Source of the DNA: Rotaria socialis
Lineage: Eukaryota > Rotifera > Eurotatoria > Philodinida > Philodinidae
Reading direction: 5' to 3'
NCBI GenBank assembly: GCA_905331475.1
Contig: CAJNYU010000835.1
Coordinates: 1 to 64,000 of the forward strand
Length of the DNA: 64,000 bases
A program made the translations under genes and the position numbers. How positions within the stretch are numbered: the stretch's first letter is position 1; each line of letters begins with the position of its first letter. Shown piece by piece: positions 1-10,710 of the stretch. Under the pieces are notes generated by a model that worked only from the letters and a program-made list of their open reading frames with translations, was not told the DNA's origin and made no database searches.

Positions 1-1628
1 TCCTGAGCGTTGGCAGGTGCACTTTTAAAATAAGTGGCATTAGTTACTGTAGTTGAACCTAGTAAGAACAATATGGGTTTAATGGTTTTCAAAATAAAAA
101 TGAATTGTTCATCTACTTTTGACTAAAGCATTGAGAATCTATTTCTGTTGCAGTCACGAGGCAGGCTCTATTATATGTTGATATGGAAATAATTGTTGGG
201 TACTGCGTCGTTAGAGTTCAACACTCAGTTGAGTTAGGTGTAGGAAATGCACCAAATACAACCGAGGAACTATTGAGTTTATGTAGTCGCTGATCGAAAG
301 AGAGTGGCCGATGTATTATAATATTTTACGTGGATGTGGACATGATGGTAGTCTCATGAATCATAGTCAATTTGAAGCAAATCAATGTCACTGAAGTTAG
401 AGTTCCACGCTTCAAGATTGACGATGATGTCGGGTGATTCATTTTTCTAGTGATTAGTGACACTGACGCTATCGATGTTCAGGAAACTAACTCTCATCAT
501 TTTTAGAAGTATAACACTAGGATTGAATGTGTGGTGAATATTGCTGTGCTATGACAAGATTAGTGTGTGTTGATCTATATAGTTGCCTTTATTAAGCGAA
601 TTTCTTTTCTCAAATGATATTTTCAAATTTCCTGTTGATAGCCAGCAGCAATCAGTTTTGGTTCTAGAGTAGACTCAATATTGCTTGGTAGTAAGTTCAG
701 TCTTATTTGTTCTTTCAATTGAGAATTTATATGTTTTTGAAGCTCCTAATAAATATTTGACATTTCGTTGTCGCCCGGCGGTTTGCGTACGAAATTTATT
801 ATGATATTTATTTACTTACATTTTGAACATCTAAACCTATGGAAGCTCAGAGTTTTGGAGGGACGACAATAATGAGAAAATGTAGGGACATTGAAAACGT
901 TCTACCATATCTGTCATTATTTTAATAGTAATGATATGATTGTGGAACATAAAGCAAATGTGAGCAATAGAGAATTTTGTGAAACACGACCTGAAAGGAG
1001 TGTTGAAGTGTTTAGTGTAAAAAATTTGCACCCCTCCCCCTCCCCCCAAGACCGTTACCGTCAGGTAATTTTCCCCAGCAGTGGACGATGGGATCAATTG
1101 ATCGGGAAGTGGACCCCTTCACATAAAGTCATACGTTTTAAGGAAAAATGGAAAAGAAAGAAAATATATATACCGGATGTACAAAAAGTTCCTTTAAATA
1201 AAAAAAATTAATATCTCCACCGCTCTTTCATTAAATGAGGCCATTCTTTTCCTGGTGGTGGAGGATACTTTGAAGTCTTTTTTCATTGGAAAACTATGAA
1301 TAGATACTGCTTTGAGATATCACTTTCAACTTGAATATTGAAGTGTATCCATTTTCGATTTCTAAAAAAATGCTTTCGAGGGAGAATCCCTGAGATCATT
1401 AAAAGCTTTTGAGTGATTAGAAGCTTTTGAGACCATATTATTCCCATTGCTAGAGGACCACTAGACAATAATGACTTCTAAAAGGTTCATGCTCTTGTGC
1501 AGTTTTGCCTGAGATATGGAATTTTTAGTGACTTATCTCTTCGATGACTTCAATTTTTCGAAGAAAATTATAGTTTAGAATTTTGACCTGAAACTTTGGC
1601 CAAAATGAGGTTTCACTTAGACAGCAGT
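1..1628. other. No recognisable gene
   Basis: AT-rich sequence in which I recognise no gene, RNA or known repeat. The longest frames (about 106 residues at 891-1211 plus, 86 at 837-1097 minus) overlap each other and cross a C-rich simple stretch near 1030-1050. They show no domain or splice pattern, so I treat them as chance. Confidence 0.5.
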
Positions 1629-2526
1629 GTCATTATTCCAAAATTCTAGAATTTTCATAGAATTTTGAAATCATTCGAATTAAATAGAATATTCGAATTG
1701 TAACATAACGAGAACTGCACAATAACTAGAATTATCTCAATAATCAGAATTATTAGAATTTTAGAATTATCAGAATTTCAGAGTAATTAACTAGCCTGAA
1801 GTATGAAATTTTAGCGCTTGAGAGAGATATCAATCTCGTGTTGGGGAATAATGAGAATTTCAAAATAAGTATAAATTTTAAGAGTAAGAAATTATTAAGA
1901 ATACAACATTGTACTGGATTTGTTGATTGTGGTATTTTATAATCATATATTGTGGGAACTTGTAGATCTGTAATATTAAAAAACTCTACTATTCATGTAA
2001 ATTCGCATAATATATGGCATAAAACACTCATCGAGAATTTATTGTTTTACAACTGTATGCATGAATAATAACTTTTACATCAAACTAAATCAAAGAGTAC
2101 AGTTTTTTTAATATTGCAAGTCTACAAATTACCACAATATTTGATTATAAATTACCACAATCAACAAATCGAGTATAATATTGTATTCTTAATAATTTGA
2201 CTCTTCAAATTTACACTTATTTTGAAATTCTGATTATTCCAGACACGAGAATGATAGCTCTCTCAAACGCTAAAATTCCATACTTCAGGCTAGTTAACTA
2301 CTCTGAAATTCCGATAATTCTAAAATTCCGATACTTCTTATTATTCCGATAATTCCAATGATTCTTAAATTCTTGTTATTCTTATAATTCTTATTATTTC
2401 GATCATTCTAATAATTCTAAAATTCCAATCGTTCAAAAATTCTCATTGTTCTACAATTCGAATATTCTGATTAATTCGAATGATTTCAAAATTCTATGAA
2501 AATTCTAGAATCTTGAAATAATGAAA
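1629..2526. repeat. Large foldback (inverted-repeat) element
   Basis: The left arm begins near 1629 with TCATTATTCCAAAATTCTAG, and its reverse complement appears with a few changes at 2473-2524. The arms continue inward. Sequence around 1900-1990 (TTGTTGATTGTGG) is matched by CCACAATCAACAA near 2155-2167, and the centre is near 2050. Nearly the whole 0.9 kb is palindromic and AT-rich, with many GAATTnT words and no open frame. This is the shape of a foldback or MITE-like non-autonomous DNA element. I cannot identify a clear target duplication. Confidence 0.75.
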
Positions 2527-3708
2527 GGGCTCAATTATATACAGCCTACATATTTTCCTGCAAGCATATTGCGGAGAAAACATCTGTGAACCACAAGATA
2601 AACAACGAACAACATATATAGAAAAATAATGAAAAATAACATAATCCTTTGTTATTTTCTTGGGAAAAAAGGTCATTATCAACACCTAGCTTATTATTTT
2701 GTTTTTACAATACGAATTCAACAGTGACTGTCCGCGGACCTTTCTATTCTCATGATTTCGTGTAAATTCATAGGTGGGCATCTTCTCGCATTTCATTTTT
2801 ATCTCCACCAAAACTTCAATTCACACATGTAACGAAATATGACTAATATCAATAATAATATTTCGAACGGATAGGGATTGAGTATCAGAATGTATAGAAT
2901 TGCGTATAACTCGAGATAACGTAGCGGATAACAAATTGTCAAAGATTATAAGTGATATAACCAAGAATGTTTGGGTAATACCGAGTCGTAAGAATTTATT
3001 GAGTAATTAACTTAAAATGAACTAGACAGAAATAACGCTGTAATAATATATCTATGTGTTACACACATCAAATATACACAATAAGATTCTTTGTGAACAT
3101 ACTTGTTCTCCGTGTATGTCCCTCAATTCAAGTAAAGTCTGACTACTTTCCGACTGCGTTCTCCTCCTAGCTACTCTTAATCACCTGTTTACGCGAATTA
3201 CTCTAAGTAATAAATAATCTTTTATTTTCAATAACCCACCAGATTCTATAACACAGAGAGATAAATAAGGAGATACATAGCGGAAAACAGTATTGAGAGA
3301 GAAGGACATACAGAGGGATGAAAAAAATACAGGGAAAAGATACAGAGATAGATTGCATACTGTTCAGTGCCCGATTATCCGTTGTCATATACAAGCATGT
3401 TCATTAGTGACATACACTTGATCACGTCAACGCCTTCTGTTCCTTAGCTCCGTCACCTATGAGAAGATGTTCCGCAATTTCTCCTAACCTCCGTTTAATA
3501 AAAATCTACATCAGGGACCAAATTCTTAGGACATAGATGGCTTGTTAATATACGTCCATTCCTGTTCTCACTCGCCATTTGGCTCATCCTATAGTACTCA
3601 CATGTTCCTCGGCACAACCTACACCATTTACAAGAAGAATGAATCCCCGAACGATCCTAGCGAACATTATCCATTATTTTAAACTATATGCTGCCATAAA
3701 ATGACGAA
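2527..3708. other. No recognisable gene
   Basis: AT-rich stretch with only short frames (63 residues or less) in low-complexity DNA. I see no domain and no repeat structure. The last ~100 bp precede the repeat-protein gene and could hold its promoter or a first exon, but no TATA-like or splice signal stands out. Confidence 0.45.
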
Positions 3709-5658
3709 TTGTCCCGTTTCAGTCAATCCATATCACCTCCACTCCAACAACTCCTTGCTGAAATTCGTCCTCCAACAATCACAACAGAGAATACATTCAT
3801 CAGCGCAAGAAAAAATACTCTTCTTTCCATTGCACTATTTTTACAGACTGAACTTTCCATGTTTCAGAACAAAAACTATTCCCTTTGCACAGGCTTATAT
3901 TTCACATCATTCATATCAAATATTATTGTAGATCAAGATGCTTCCAGCAATAGTGACAATGTTCATACAACCGGTCATCAATACCTTCCTCTCGACAACA
4001 ATTCCAATCCTAACAGTAACCCTAAGACTCCAGGTCCGCGAAACGCCATCTCAACTATTCCAGATGCATCGACACCTGGTGATAGCGCTCCAAAATCTGC
4101 TAAATTCCAAGTCAACGCGGACGTCGACTTCACTACGCAATCGAACATTAAAACACAACCAACCATTGCTAACTCGATTGGTAACTATTCCCTCGGTGGC
4201 GAAGGCCTTATTCATGCCACCTTGTACGCTTGCAACAGTAACCCTAAGAATCGGGTACCGGATTTCTGCGTGTTGACCATTCCAGACGCTTTGCGCCAAT
4301 GCAATAGCGATCCCAACTGCGGTGGATACGATGTAACGACCAATATCAACTGGCATAACACATATGATGTGAATGGTCAGACAGTCGTGCAACTATTTGC
4401 AGCAGGTGCTGCTACAAGCACAAATACTGAATGGAGCTTCTACGATAAACCTCGTTCAACCAGTAACAATTTGATTGGCAATTACTCGTTTTGTGGTAAA
4501 GGAATTATTCATGTCGCCTCGTACAATTGCAACAGTAATCCTAAGAATGTAGTGTCCGGTTACTGCGTTTTGACCATTCCAGATGCATTGACCCAATGCA
4601 ACAGCGATCCGAATTGTGGGGGCATAGAAGTAACGACTAATGTGGGTTGGCATAACGCATACGATGTAAATGGTCAAACAGTTGTGCAACTGTTTGCAGT
4701 AGGCTCTGCTACAAATCCAAATGCTGAATGGACCTGCTTTAATAAACCTGAACCGACCGTACCTAATTCGATTGGAAATTATGCAATAGGTGGCCAAGGA
4801 TATAACCGTGTCTCCGTGTACGATTGCAACAGTAACCCTAACAATCGAGTTTCGGGCTTCTGCATTTTGACCATTCCAGATGCATTGACCCAATGCAATA
4901 GCGACCCGCATTGTGGGGGAATACAAGTAACGACCAATATCAACTGGCATAACGCCTATGATGTCAATGGCCAAACAGTGGTGCAACTGTTTGCATTAGG
5001 CACTGCTACAAAACCCAATGCTGAATGGAGCTTCTATGATAAACCCCAACCAACCGTTGTTAACTCGAGTAGCAATTATTCGTTTGGCAGCGGAGGAGTT
5101 ATTCATGTCGCCTTGTACAATTGCAACAGTAACCCTAAGAATCGAGCCCCGGGTTTCTGCGTGTTGACCATTCCAGACGCTTTGACCCAATGCAATGCCG
5201 ATCCAAATTGCGGTGGGTACGATGTAACGACTGATGTCGGCTGGCATCTCCTGTTTGATGTCAATGGTCAAGCAGTTGTGCAACTGTTTGCATTGGGCGC
5301 TGCTACACTTCCACATGCTGCATGGAGCTTCTACAAGAAACCCCAACCACCCGCCGTTAACTCGAGTAGCAATTATTCGTTTGGCAGCGGAGGAGTTATT
5401 CATGTCGCCTTGTACAATTGCAACAGTAACCCTAAGAATCGAGCCCCGGGCTTCTGCGTGTTGACCATTCCAGACGCTTTGACCCAATGCAATGCCGATC
5501 CAAATTGCGGTGGGTACGATGTAACGACTGATGTCGGCTGGCATCTCCTGTTCGATGTCAATGGTCAAAGAGTTGTGCAACTGTTTGCAGTAGGCGCTGC
5601 TACTCTTCCAAATGCTGCATGGAGCTTCTACAAGAAACCCGCAACGAAGGGTTTGTAA
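3709..5658 (+). CDS. Protein of five 99-residue Cys-bearing repeats (unknown function)
   Basis: An uninterrupted 649-codon frame. Residues 1-150 are Ser/Asn/Pro-rich with a modestly hydrophobic stretch around residues 38-74. No clean signal peptide is visible, so the true start may be Met52 (TTT-rich context at 3859) or an upstream exon. From residue 155 to the end are five tandem repeats of exactly 99 residues. Each has the core CNSNPKNR...FCVLTIPDAL.QCN.DP.CGG..VTT...W, then DVNGQ.VVQLF, then a C-terminal W(S/T)..nKP. The cysteine spacing and the phrase DALxQCNxDPxCGG resemble PAN/apple-like modules, in which paired cysteines cross-link; this is a resemblance only. A secreted or surface role is possible but unproved. 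The base composition is more GC-rich than the flanks, as expected for a real gene. Confidence 0.75.
   Translation: MSRFSQSISPPLQQLLAEIRPPTITTENTFISARKNTLLSIALFLQTELSMFQNKNYSLCTGLYFTSFISNIIVDQDASSNSDNVHTTGHQYLPLDNNSNPNSNPKTPGPRNAISTIPDASTPGDSAPKSAKFQVNADVDFTTQSNIKTQPTIANSIGNYSLGGEGLIHATLYACNSNPKNRVPDFCVLTIPDALRQCNSDPNCGGYDVTTNINWHNTYDVNGQTVVQLFAAGAATSTNTEWSFYDKPRSTSNNLIGNYSFCGKGIIHVASYNCNSNPKNVVSGYCVLTIPDALTQCNSDPNCGGIEVTTNVGWHNAYDVNGQTVVQLFAVGSATNPNAEWTCFNKPEPTVPNSIGNYAIGGQGYNRVSVYDCNSNPNNRVSGFCILTIPDALTQCNSDPHCGGIQVTTNINWHNAYDVNGQTVVQLFALGTATKPNAEWSFYDKPQPTVVNSSSNYSFGSGGVIHVALYNCNSNPKNRAPGFCVLTIPDALTQCNADPNCGGYDVTTDVGWHLLFDVNGQAVVQLFALGAATLPHAAWSFYKKPQPPAVNSSSNYSFGSGGVIHVALYNCNSNPKNRAPGFCVLTIPDALTQCNADPNCGGYDVTTDVGWHLLFDVNGQRVVQLFAVGAATLPNAAWSFYKKPATKGL
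4171..5655 (+). repeat. Five in-frame 297-bp coding repeats
   Basis: Units start at 4171, 4468, 4765, 5062 and 5359, each exactly 297 bp (99 codons). Units 4 and 5 are almost identical in DNA and differ at only a few positions, while units 1-3 are clearly diverged. The last duplication is therefore recent, or the two units are kept alike by gene conversion. Confidence 0.9.
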
Positions 5659-6375
5659 TTTGGTGGTGAAGGTGTGGGTGTTGGTTAATTAATCGGGAAG
5701 CAGATCGACGTATTGTGGCATGAAAGGAGTGATCAAGTCAGTGTTGCTAATTCCGCTGTTCCATTAGTGGTGTCTTGGTTGAATAGAAATTGTATTTCAG
5801 GATTTTGAAGAATATGGTTATAGTTGGTTTGGTATTTTAAAATAATTCAGTGTTTTTTTTTTGCCTGGATTCTTGTGTTATTGTATTTAGATAGTAATGA
5901 AGCATTTTCTAGGGCTTCGGGTATCAAAATATGTAAGTGAAACGGGATATAATAGAAATATACGGGAACAGCTTTCAAAGCAAATGCTTATAATAGTCTC
6001 TCTGAAACCAAAGCTTTGAAACAAAGACTAGATGAAGTAGCTTCTCACGAAGTAAATGTAGAACAATGACCGATTGCTTGGTTGTTAAGTACGACGCTGA
6101 CCTTTACGATCGACTCTGTTGATATTGGATTAATCGTTTTGATATAAATTGTATGTCAAATTGAAGTATAAATATCCGTTGTATTCATCGACATTTTAGT
6201 TGGTGCTCTACTAAATTTTTGCAGTCCGGCTCTTCTAGAGGTCGTAATTTGAGGACACCTATTTCATTATAATAACAAAACGTATTTAGGATGACATGTA
6301 AAACTTCTCACTTACACGGATTTCGGATCGTTGCATTTTTTCTTTTATTTCGAATCACCCTCACATGATTTCGAT
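5659..6375. other. No recognisable gene
   Basis: Downstream of the repeat protein. AT-rich, with no open frame of note and no repeat I can define. Part of the 5' region of the adjacent mariner remnant probably lies between about 6200 and 6375. Confidence 0.4.
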
Positions 6376-6705
6376 ATGAGTTTTCGACTCTCACGTGAAC
6401 AATTTCGCACTATGATTTAATATGACTGGAATACAGTTGTTTATTCAAATCCTCCATATTCTTCAGATCTAAGTTGCTGCGACTTCCCCTTATTCCCAAA
6501 GCTCAAAAATCAACTCCGTGGAATTCGGTTCGACGACGACAACGCAATGTTAACAGCTTTAGAACAAACCATTGGTAGTCTCATAAAAGAAGACTTCCAA
6601 AACTACTTGGGAGACTGGTTTATTCGAATGCACATGTGCATTGATGCTGAAGGACAGTGCTTTCAAAAAATACATTTGAGCCAATCTCTGAACCCAGGTC
6701 AATGA
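6376..6705 (+). pseudogene. Mariner-family transposase, internally deleted copy
   Basis: In one frame from ATG at 6376 the start reads MSFRLSREQFRTMI, then a stop codon (6418-6420), then YDWNTVVYSNPPYSSDLSC, followed by LFPKLKNQLRGIRFDDD and a tail with CIDAEG up to TGA at 6703-6705. The first part is the N-terminal helix typical of mariner transposases (LSREQFR). The second part is the C-terminal catalytic stretch with the HPPYSPDLxPxD-like motif carrying the third catalytic Asp, then the LRGxRF and W..CID.G motifs. The ~200 residues normally between them are missing, yet the two ends lie in the same frame. This is an internal-deletion derivative that cannot make transposase itself, although its ends might be mobilised in trans. 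Terminal inverted repeats were not identified. Confidence 0.8.
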
Positions 6706-6965
6706 TTCCGGAGGTCTGATACCATAGTAACCAACCGAAAAGCATCGGAAATCGTAGGAAAGTAGAAGCAGTATTTAGGCCATAAATCCTCGTATTTTTC
6801 CGGTGTATTCTGACCCACTTCCAGCCGGAAAGCACAGGAAACTGACCGAAATCCACAGGAAAAAAATCCGGAGGTTTCCGACCGGAATACTGCTTCCACT
6901 TTCCTGCCTTTTCCCGTGCTTTCCGGTCGTTTCCCAACGTATCTCCACGGCCTGAAAATATTCAT
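6706..6965. repeat. CCGGAA-rich palindromic element
   Basis: Built of repeated TTTCCGG / CCGGAAA words in both orientations, including AAGTAGAAGCAGTATT near 6753 and its complement GGAATACTGCTTCCACTT near 6883. The same pair of words recurs in the element at 41530-41830. It is GC-rich against AT-rich surroundings and non-coding, and is probably a MITE-like foldback family. Confidence 0.6.
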
Positions 6966-7119
6966 CGTAAGGACTGGCTGCAAAACTTTGCTAGTGCCCC
7001 ATGTAAATTAATGCACAAATTAATGAATGCTATTATCAATGAAATAGTCATATATGTCTTTTAATTTAAGAAAATCTCAATTAAGATTTAATTATCATTG
7101 CTTTGGATTGATGTAATAA

Positions 7120-7257
7120 TGATCCAATCTGGAGTCACTGCAGTTTGCCAGGATACAGTAATTCATATATTCATATGTCTCGACTTGAGGGTTTGATGAT
7201 CCCAATCTTGATTTACTGCGGTTGGTTGGATTAGAATAATTCATATATTCATATGGG
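7120..7257. repeat. Two-copy ~79-bp direct repeat
   Basis: TAATTCATATATTCATATG occurs at about 7159 and again at about 7238. The preceding ~60 bp (GATCCAATCT...CTGCAGTTTG against GATCCCAATCT...CTGCGGTTGG) are also duplicated with changes. A short GGGTGTGAGGGTGTG run follows directly at 7255-7268. Confidence 0.6.
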
Positions 7258-7311
7258 TGTGAGGGTGTGTTTGAACGATATATATATATGTCATAGGACA
7301 GATTGAAATTT

Positions 7312-7367
7312 CAATTCTTCCTAGTTCACTTTAAAATTTTAATATGAACTAGGAAGAATTAGAATTG
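7312..7367. repeat. Short hairpin
   Basis: CAATTCTTCCTAGTTCA is followed after about 20 bp by TGAACTAGGAAGAATT, a stem of about 17 bp. Partial copies of the arm words (CCTAG, TTCACTTTAAAA) continue to about 7430. It could be a small MITE. Confidence 0.6.
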
Positions 7368-8522
7368 GGATCTGAACTATTCCTAGCGGGCTGTTCACTT
7401 TAAAATATTTTAATCTGAACCAGCTCAGATTAAAATGTGTAAAATTAAAACGTCTATGCACAAATAAACCAGAGAAAAATACAAGTAACATGTATCGAAA
7501 ATCGATTCACTCAGCTGTTGTCGAGGTAACCCTCTATTATGTTTGTTGTTATCTATGACTTGGCCCCAAGACAACATACATGTATATATATACATATATG
7601 TACTTGTTTTCCTTTTTTTCGCTCTATCTTTCTCTCTTGTTCTCTCTCGTTCTCGGTTTCTTGCTTCTTTGGTAATGGATAGAGAGATACATGTATATGC
7701 GAGGATATTGTTGAGTTTTTTTCTAAAATGAACTGAGGTCAGAGTTGTAGCCGGTAGGGTTTTTTCTAGACTGATACTGGTACTCGTCTAAACTGGTCAG
7801 ACCGAACCGGATCGGCCGGTAGACCGGCATGAGTCATAGTTGTTTTTTCTGATCGTATATGAATCACCATTGATTTTTTTCATCTCATATCAATCGTCTC
7901 TTGCTCTGAATCACTACACAAATTACTTAAGAATTCTCTTTTATCACTAGGAAATCTTTCTGCGACATGATTATAGATGCAGACAGAAGAATGTGGCAAA
8001 AAACTTGATCCTATCTTCCTAGTTGGCTCCCAAGATTTTGGAAAGCCTGCCTGTTGATACTCTCTTGGTCTGACGAAAGAGATTTCGATGCCTAAAACGA
8101 CTTGATAGTTTTTCAATAATGCTGACTTTCGCCCTCGGCATAATCTGTGATCTACATAATGAAGTTCCGTAAAAGATATCAGCAAAGACTTCCCATTTCC
8201 ACATAATGAGAAGCTAGACCAAAAGTGCTCTTTGTAAATTATGGGTGATACAGATTCCAGCATTAAAATCTGTCGGAATCATATGAGTTTTGATTCGTTT
8301 CATTAAGACTGTCTAGTAACCAAGACTGAATGGTTCATTTTACTCCACTATTACGTAAATCTTCAAAAGCAATGCAATTCCAGGCGTTTAATCTCAAATA
8401 ATATGTAATAAGATAGATTCATACTAGCATACACTTATCACGTGGTGAAATTATATTGGAAACAGATATAAAGCTGTAGAGCAGAGCTTTTGTGGTAGTG
8501 CATAGTATACAAAATGCAGAGT
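7368..8522. other. No recognisable gene; small CCGG-rich patch
   Basis: Contains a TATA-rich and CT-rich simple stretch (7577-7670) and a GC-rich patch at 7750-7845 with repeated ACCGG/CCGGT words, similar in style to 21428-21770. A 127-codon minus frame at 7880-8263 shows no family resemblance I can name and no neighbouring exon, so I do not call it a gene. Confidence 0.4.
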
Positions 8523-8745
8523 ACACTCTAAAACAAATAGGTTTTTTACAGAACCTAAAAAGGATCTTATCCTCGGTACACGGTAAGATCCTTTTTTGGT
8601 TTTGTAAAAAGTGAAGTTTCGTACAAACACCTTCCACGATAATTCAAAAAAAGGGTTTCGTAGCAATGGTTTCGCACAAAACCTTTTAAAAATCATTCCA
8701 GAAAAGGTTTCGTACCCAACGAAGGTTCCGTTAAAAATTTCATTT
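8523..8745. repeat. MITE-like element with ACACTCTAAAAC end
   Basis: Starts with ACACTCTAAAACAAATAGG. Inside is a strong hairpin (AAAAAGGATCTTA...TAAGATCCTTTTTT around 8558-8598), then repeated GGTTTCGTA / CGTACAAA words. The same terminal word, inverted (TTTGTTTTAGAGTGT), ends the element at 35107-35307. Non-coding. Confidence 0.55.
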
Positions 8746-8761
8746 GACCCTCTGCTGCCGC

Positions 8762-8966
8762 CCGCGGTATGCACACTATTCGAGTATTTCTCAAAACCCG
8801 AGTATGGTATACATCAAATGAATCAAAAGTAAGATGAAACAGTCTATAGAATGACTTTCTTTGTGCAGAAAATTACTCTATAGGCTATTTCATCTTACTT
8901 TTGATTCATTTGATGTATACCATACTCGGGTTTTAAGAAATACTCGAATAGTGTGCACACCGCGGA
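8762..8966. repeat. Long near-perfect hairpin (arms ~90 bp)
   Basis: The left arm runs from CCGCGGTATGCACACTATTC to AGTCTATAG at about 8862. Its reverse complement runs from CTATAGGCTATTTCATC at about 8879 to the CCGCGG word at about 8960-8965. The arms differ at only a few positions and the loop is about 20 bp. This is the structure of a small foldback/MITE, recently formed or under conversion. Confidence 0.85.
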
Positions 8967-9013
8967 CGGCACCAGACGCTTAAAGCCAACTCCACCCCTG
9001 ATTTCCGAGAATA

Positions 9014-9661
9014 CATCCTATTCCGTAATGTTGAACATTCCGAAGCCAGTTCCGCTCACGGAGCCAATTCCATCTAATTCCCAAAATTCCTTTTATCACT
9101 TCCAACACAATTCCGGAATTCCCGGAATCACTGCCGACCAATTCCATCTAATTCCCGGAATTCCGTTTATCTCTTCCGATTCAATTCCGGAATTACAGGG
9201 AGTTCCTACGGATTCCGCCTAATTCCTAACAGTTCCGGAATTCAGCGCAACCACACTAACATCCACACACACACCATGCAATTCCGGTACGGAATTCCGA
9301 GAACTGGGTCGAACAGCAATTGAACGGAATTACACGGAATTCCTAGGAATTGCGTCTAATTCCCAGTGATTCCGTATTGACCTAATTCCGGAATTCCGGA
9401 CCGGAATCGGATCATCACGAAATGGGTAAGACAAGAGAGAATAGCGGCACAAGTTGTAATTCCGGAATTGCTAGGAGTTCTCAGTGACTCCGTTTTCACC
9501 TAATTCCGGAATTGGACTGAATTCCGTGGAATTCCCGGAATCAGACGAACCAATTCCGGAATGAGACGAACCAATTCCGGAATCAGACAGTGTTTATATT
9601 TGACCTATTTCTGGAATCGACGGAACTGGTTCCGAAATGTTCAACATTGCGGAATAGGATG
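9014..9661. repeat. GGAATTCC-rich MITE with ~41-bp terminal inverted repeats
   Basis: The left end CATCCTATTCCGTAATGTTG at 9014 is matched by the inverted right end, CAACATTGCGGAATAGGATG, ending at 9661. The arm extends about 41 bp, to CCAGTTCCG / CGGAACTGG. The interior is packed with the palindrome GGAATTCC and half-sites (TTCCGGAATT). Non-coding, about 650 bp. The internal motif repeats the composition of the ends. Confidence 0.8.
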
Positions 9662-9680
9662 ACTGCTCTGATTTCCATAA

Positions 9681-10410
9681 TTGAAACAACCTAAAATACA
9701 GAAACGAATAAATATAATCATTTTATAAGATAAAACTTACTTCACTATTCTTTTACTGGAAACAATCTAAAATAAACAAATTAGCGAAAAATTTATTATT
9801 ACTTAGAAGTAGACTTACCTAAAACGCCATCTCTATCTTGAGCTAAAATTACAAAAACGAATAATTCCTTCATTTGCAAAGAGAGAACTTACCTAAAACT
9901 GCGTATAAGCATCAACCTAGAAAAAAAAACAAGTCAAATATATTAAATTATAAACGATCAAATTCACCTGAAATTCCATCTTTGCGGACTTCTATAATTA
10001 AACAGAACACATTTCTGAAATTTTATGAAATAAAATTTACCTGAAACCTTCTATATGAATGAATCAATAACAAAGAAAAAAATTATTCTCTTTCATCGCA
10101 TCAAATATACCCCAGAATTGACGCTAGATTTGAAATAAAAAGTGAACCATGTGAAATTTGGACTCCAGATCAGCGGATTTTCTCAGCCAGGGACGCTCGA
10201 CTGAAACAACTGACAACGGATTTGGACTCTTCGACCCCGATAAGCTATAGGAAAGTTTCATCAGAATTTCGATTAGAGTTGAAATAAAAAGTCTGCCTTG
10301 TGAAATTTGGACTCCATCTTGGCAGATTTTCTCCGTTATGAAAGCTCAGAGAGAAAAAATGATAACGGATTCGGACTCTGGGACGCCAATAAGCTATTGA
10401 AAGTTTGATA
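9681..10410 (-). repeat. Array of ~75-bp intron-like units plus ~145-bp duplicated block
   Basis: Read on the minus strand, the block shows a regular series: a GTAAGT- or GTGAAT-like donor, ~45-50 AT-rich bases, a T-rich tract ending in TAG, then a 24-nt stretch, then the next donor. Boundary positions on the plus strand (ACCT) fall at about 9742, 9820, 9894, 9969 and 10042, i.e. every 73-78 bp. Three of the 24-nt stretches end in TTTTAG or TTTCAG. They contain stops and do not form a coding frame. Beyond 10100, a block with GTGAAATTTGGACTCC is present twice (about 10157 and 10300). The whole assembly recurs at 34552-35105. Confidence 0.65.
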
Positions 10411-10550
10411 TAGATAATAAACCGGTGAAACGTTTATTGCAAAAACTGAGAAACCTTGAGATAATCGAGGAAACGGGCGCTGGCTTGGTCGGTATTTTAC
10501 AAAATCTTAAAGCGCACTAGAAAGGGTGAAAAAGTTGCGTAGANTGTTAC

Positions 10551-10710
10551 GGTACAGTAGTGGGAGTTCAGCCAGCGCCACTCTATCTGACAATAAAGCC
10601 AAAATACTTCGTTTTATCTCATTCGTTTGAAATTTTGAACTACACTGAAGTGTTTGGGCCTTATTGTCAGATAGACTGGCACTGGTTGAATTTCTACTAC
10701 CCTACAGTAG
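10551..10710. repeat. Hairpin element (~65-bp arms)
   Basis: GCGCCACTCTATCTGACAAT at about 10577 is matched by ATTGTCAGATAGACTGGCAC at about 10663. The arms extend out to GGTACAGTAG (10551) and CTACAGTAGC (10702). A 109-codon plus frame runs across this hairpin (10560-10889) and is regarded as accidental. A single unresolved base (N) lies just outside, at 10544. Confidence 0.7.

Noticed and set aside
837-1211. Overlapping 86- and 106-codon frames on opposite strands
   Set aside because: They cross a C-rich simple stretch, show no domain, and contradict each other; no splice or promoter support.
3978-5580. Long minus-strand frames opposite the 99-residue repeat protein
   Set aside because: They are antisense shadows whose repeats merely mirror the coding repeats of the plus-strand gene.
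7543-7731. 62-codon plus frame with hydrophobic and Ser/Arg runs
   Set aside because: Encoded by a TATA/TCTC simple-sequence tract.
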